Assembly: GCA_963730065.1 (NCBI GenBank)
Contig: CAVSQL010000023.1
Location: forward strand, 62,001 to 126,000
From: UBA9676 sp963730065
GTDB taxonomy: Bacteria > Actinomycetota > Actinomycetes > Streptosporangiales > Streptosporangiaceae
Direction of reading: 5' to 3'
DNA length: 64,000 nucleotides
Shown here: positions 62,166-64,000 of the stretch, one piece after another
Layout of the letters: each line of letters opens with the position of its first letter
Position numbering within the stretch: position 1 is the first letter of the stretch
Notes under the pieces: generated by a model
What the model saw: the letters and a program-made list of their open reading frames with translations, nothing else
Databases searched by the model: none
What the model was told of the DNA's origin: nothing
Translations under genes and position numbers: made by a program

Positions 62166-62197
62166 GAGGAAGAGGAAGAGGAAGAGGAAGAGGAAAA
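62166..62197 (+). repeat. Hexanucleotide GAGGAA repeat as ribosome binding region
   Basis: About five GAGGAA units end one base before the ATG at 62198. Each unit contains a Shine-Dalgarno core (GAGGA). Changes in unit number would alter translation initiation without shifting any frame. Confidence 0.75.
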
Positions 62198-62377
62198 ATG
62201 GGACTATTCACGCGTAAGAGCAAGTGGGACCGCCTCATGGAAGCTGCGGCGGCGACCCTCGCTAGCGCTGGCCTCCGCAGGCTGTCCAAAGTGACGCTTG
62301 GCGTCGTGGGCGGCGCCGTTGCAGTCACGGCCGCAAGTGCCGCGGTTTCCGCCGCCCGCCATCAGGACGAGACATGA
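62198..62377 (+). CDS. Small alanine-rich protein, 59 residues
   Basis: It reads MGLFTRKSKWDRLMEAAAAT, LASAGLRRLSKVTLGVVGGA and VAVTAASAAVSAARHQDET. It has a basic amphipathic start and one moderately hydrophobic segment that may sit at or in the membrane. The GAGGAA repeat upstream gives a strong RBS. Its TGA overlaps the ATG of the next gene (ATGA). No family name is known to me. Confidence 0.7.
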   Translation: MGLFTRKSKWDRLMEAAAATLASAGLRRLSKVTLGVVGGAVAVTAASAAVSAARHQDET

Positions 62378-62583
62378 AACTTGTGGCCGTGACCATGTTC
62401 GGGCTCGGTTACGTGCTAGGGACGAAAGCTGGCCGCGAACGCTACGAACAGATCCGCACGCTGGCGCGCAACGCATCGGAAAGCTTCGACGCGTCCGGCG
62501 CACGGCAGCGGCTTGAGGCCTTGGCCGCCCAGCTTGATGGCTACTCTGCTCGGACGCCGTCCCGGCGGAAACCGCCAGCGTAG
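62374..62583 (+). CDS. YtxH-like small protein
   Basis: The 69-residue protein begins KLVAVTMFGLGYVLGTKAGR, the glycine-rich membrane start common in YtxH-like proteins. ERYEQIRTLARNASESFDAS and a basic tail follow. It is coupled to the previous gene by ATGA overlap. YtxH-like proteins are membrane-anchored, stress-linked and poorly defined. Confidence 0.75.
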   Translation: MKLVAVTMFGLGYVLGTKAGRERYEQIRTLARNASESFDASGARQRLEALAAQLDGYSARTPSRRKPPA

Positions 62584-62584
62584 T

Positions 62585-62793
62585 GTCGGTTCCGTCTGAA
62601 TACTGATCCTCTGCTTCCGGGTGAATGTTGACCCGCCCCTGATGGTCGAGGGGTGCTGAAGGTGGAGGATTGGGCGGAGATCCATCGGCTGCACTGGGCT
62701 GAGGGGATGGCGATCCGGGCGATCGCTCGTCCGCTCGGTATCTCGCGGAACACGGTGAAGAAGGCGCTGGCCAGCCATGAGCCGCCCAACTGA
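62585..62793 (+). pseudogene. IS21-family element, left end and IstA N-terminus
   Basis: TGTCGGTTCCGTCTGAATAC and the repeated TGAATACTGATC / TGAATGTTGACC motifs look like IS21 multiple terminal repeats. A GTG at 62653 opens KVEDWAEIHRLHWAEGMAIR and AIARPLGISRNTVKKALASH, the HTH of IstA, ending at 62793 after 46 residues. The remaining 450 or so residues and IstB are absent. Confidence 0.8.
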
Positions 62794-62805
62794 GCGGAGG
62801 ATCGG

Positions 62806-62979
62806 ATGATTGCCCTCTTCCTACTGCTGGTGATCGTGGCGATGGTGCTGGGCATCGTGGGTGTCGTCGCCAAGGGCCTGCTGTATTTGCTGTTCATCGG
62901 CATTGCCGTGTTCCTCGGCGCCCTTCTCCTGGGTGCTCTGCGGATGCGGCGGCGTCCCGGGAGGGGCTCGACTCGGTAA
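62806..62979 (+). CDS. Small two-segment membrane protein, 57 residues
   Basis: It reads MIALFLLLVIVAMVLGIVGV, VAKGLLYLLFIGIAVFLGAL and LLGALRMRRRPGRGSTR, giving two hydrophobic helices and a basic cytoplasmic tail. A GGAGG box lies five bases before the ATG. Similar short hydrophobic proteins are common in actinobacteria; no function is known. Confidence 0.7.
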   Translation: MIALFLLLVIVAMVLGIVGVVAKGLLYLLFIGIAVFLGALLLGALRMRRRPGRGSTR

Positions 62980-63201
62980 TCCCTCACTAGACTTCGGATA
63001 CTGCCCGGTTCGTGGTCCACACGTGGCCTTGGGTCTGTCCCGAATCCGTCTATCCCCAGTTCAGAAGGCTGAGGATGCTTTCTATCGGCGGTCACGCCAG
63101 CCTCATAGAGGTCTTTAAATGCACACCGCCAGAACTTTCCTCCACCTGCCCGCTGGGCTGATCGTCAGCTCAGCGCAGTACTACACCGGGAGGGGTCAAC
63201 C

Positions 63202-63252
63202 ATGTGGAAGCTGATCGTCTGCAACACCGTCTCGATCGACGGCTATGACTGA
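63202..63252 (+). pseudogene. Dihydrofolate-reductase-like (RibD C-terminal) start, truncated
   Basis: GGGAGG and ATG are followed by WKLIVCNTVSIDGYD and a TGA. This matches the first strand of the RibD-C/DHFR-like family. Nothing recognisable continues after the stop. Confidence 0.65.
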
Positions 63253-63441
63253 GGGCAGCGAAGCTCGCGGACGACATCGACCCGGACCATGCCGAAGGGT
63301 TGCCACCGATCCCACAGGCTTCATCAATCCCTTTTAGGCCATCCCCCAGTTCGATCCCACGGTCCCCCGTGCATCCTGCGTTGACCGCCGCCAGTACCTC
63401 CGCCATACCGGCAACGCCCGGCAGGCGCCGCGCCCCTTGCC

Positions 63442-63576
63442 TCTAAGGACGGCAAGGGCGGGTCATACAGCGACTGAAGCAAGCAGGATCTGCTGAATCG
63501 GGCCAAGCAGATTGGGATCAAAGCCTGCTCTGCTGTGAATAAGAAGCAGCTGGTCAACGCGCTGCGCAACCACTGA
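63442..63576 (+). pseudogene. ChaB-type protein tail with Rho_N-like motif
   Basis: The frame reads SKDGKGGSYSD, a TGA, then SKQDLLNRAKQIGIKACSAV and NKKQLVNALRNH. Actinobacterial ChaB-domain proteins end in this way with Trp at the stop position. The ChaB domain itself is not seen. The motif is related to the repeats in the 61057 protein. Confidence 0.6.
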
Positions 63577-63613
63577 CGGCGGGGAAACAGACCTCGCTCA
63601 CCCGGTGGCGCCG

Positions 63614-64000
63614 TTAGCTACCTGGCTGCGCTGGGAGAGCCTCGGCGAGGCGTCCCCCGGTTGACTCGAGCAGATCCGCCGGCCCGGCGAACACCGCCGC
63701 GGCTCCCGCGTCCAGCAGCTCGGCGGTGCTGATCCCGCCGCTGCGCAGCCCGACGCACGGCACCCCGGCGCGCTGGCACGCTTGTACGTCCCAGACCGTG
63801 TCGCCCACGAACACCGCCCGCTCCGGCGCAACGCCGGCCTTACCGAGCGCGACCTGCACCAGGTCGGGCGCTGGCTTGCTCTGGTCAACGTCGCCGGCGG
63901 AGGTCGCGTCCTCGATCGCGTCCTCCGCATCCAGGACCGCACGGAGCACGGCGAACTCTTGCGGGTCGGCGGAGCTGGCCAGCACCACCCGCAGGCCTGA
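63614..64000 (-). CDS. HAD-family hydrolase, C-terminal part
   Basis: This gene runs off the right edge. The visible 128 residues include RVVLASSADPQEFAVLRAVL (motif II, VLASSA), the motif III lysine in DQSKPAPDLVQVALGKAGVA, and motif IV AVFVGDTVWDVQACQRAGVP, followed by CVGLRSGGISTAELLDAGAA. The nucleophile DxD would lie beyond the window. The family is phosphoglycolate-phosphatase-like; the substrate is unknown. Confidence 0.88.
   Translation of the reverse strand, partial: SGLRVVLASSADPQEFAVLRAVLDAEDAIEDATSAGDVDQSKPAPDLVQVALGKAGVAPERAVFVGDTVWDVQACQRAGVPCVGLRSGGISTAELLDAGAAAVFAGPADLLESTGGRLAEALPAQPGS

Noticed and set aside
60218..63576. TGA read as Trp or selenocysteine
   Set aside because: TGA is the normal stop of most intact genes here, no SECIS-like structure was noticed, and neighbouring genes show frameshifts and TAG lesions, so decay explains the stops.

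Overview
This window is very GC-rich. It has GTG starts, GTGA/ATGA gene overlaps and many families typical of soil actinobacteria: TetR, ArsR and LuxR/AAA regulators, ECF sigma factors with C-terminal domains, SRPBCC, DUF1707, DUF899, MMPL and YCII proteins. It most likely comes from the chromosome of a filamentous, high-GC actinomycete; genus cannot be settled from the sequence. No rRNA, tRNA, CRISPR array or origin was seen. It is an accessory region: insertion sequences, broken genes and gene-free stretches alternate with short intact operons.

Layout. 0.3-3.7 kb: DUF4287 protein, rhodanese, methyltransferase, and an ArsR-SRPBCC-SRPBCC operon with a duplicated operator over the ArsR GTG start. 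3.9-5.7 kb: IS110-family element, repeated almost exactly at 49.7-51.5 kb. 5.9-13.1 kb: nitronate monooxygenase, an ECF sigma/SnoaL/TfoX operon, a second ArsR-SRPBCC operon, and a YCII-ECF42-type sigma-SRPBCC operon. 13.2-15.6 kb: a TetR operon with a perfect 20-bp palindrome upstream, a decayed alcohol dehydrogenase, and a DUF1905 protein. 16-23 kb: ankyrin protein, large LuxR-type ATPase, small proteins, alpha/beta hydrolase, DUF899 protein. 23.8-25.3 kb: a transposase-less element with 19-bp inverted ends and 4-bp target repeats, inserted in a dispersed repeat and carrying a membrane protein gene. 25.8-31.2 kb: mostly pseudogenes, one TetR gene and empty DNA.

31-46 kb: VOC protein, intact tyrosine recombinase, a second type of IS110 element, MMPL exporter, then MFS and FkbM-methyltransferase genes between two inverted IS701-type fragments, a broken acyl-CoA synthetase, a frameshifted nucleotidyltransferase and a truncated IS256 element. 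46-52 kb: BtrH-like protein, His-rich lipoprotein, a recombinase remnant and the second IS110 copy. 52-64 kb: an ISL3 element in a zinc-ribbon/DivIVA gene, quinone oxidoreductase, membrane proteins, a second (frameshifted) recombinase with the same downstream dyad, several decayed genes, a coiled-coil/Rho_N-like operon, an IS21 remnant and a partial HAD hydrolase.

The clearest working unit is 2.5-13.1 kb, where three small regulatory operons each pair a transcription regulator (ArsR or ECF sigma) with START-like ligand-binding proteins. The most unusual structures are the mobile-cassette-like insertion at 23.8-25.3 kb and the dyad kept downstream of two recombinase copies.
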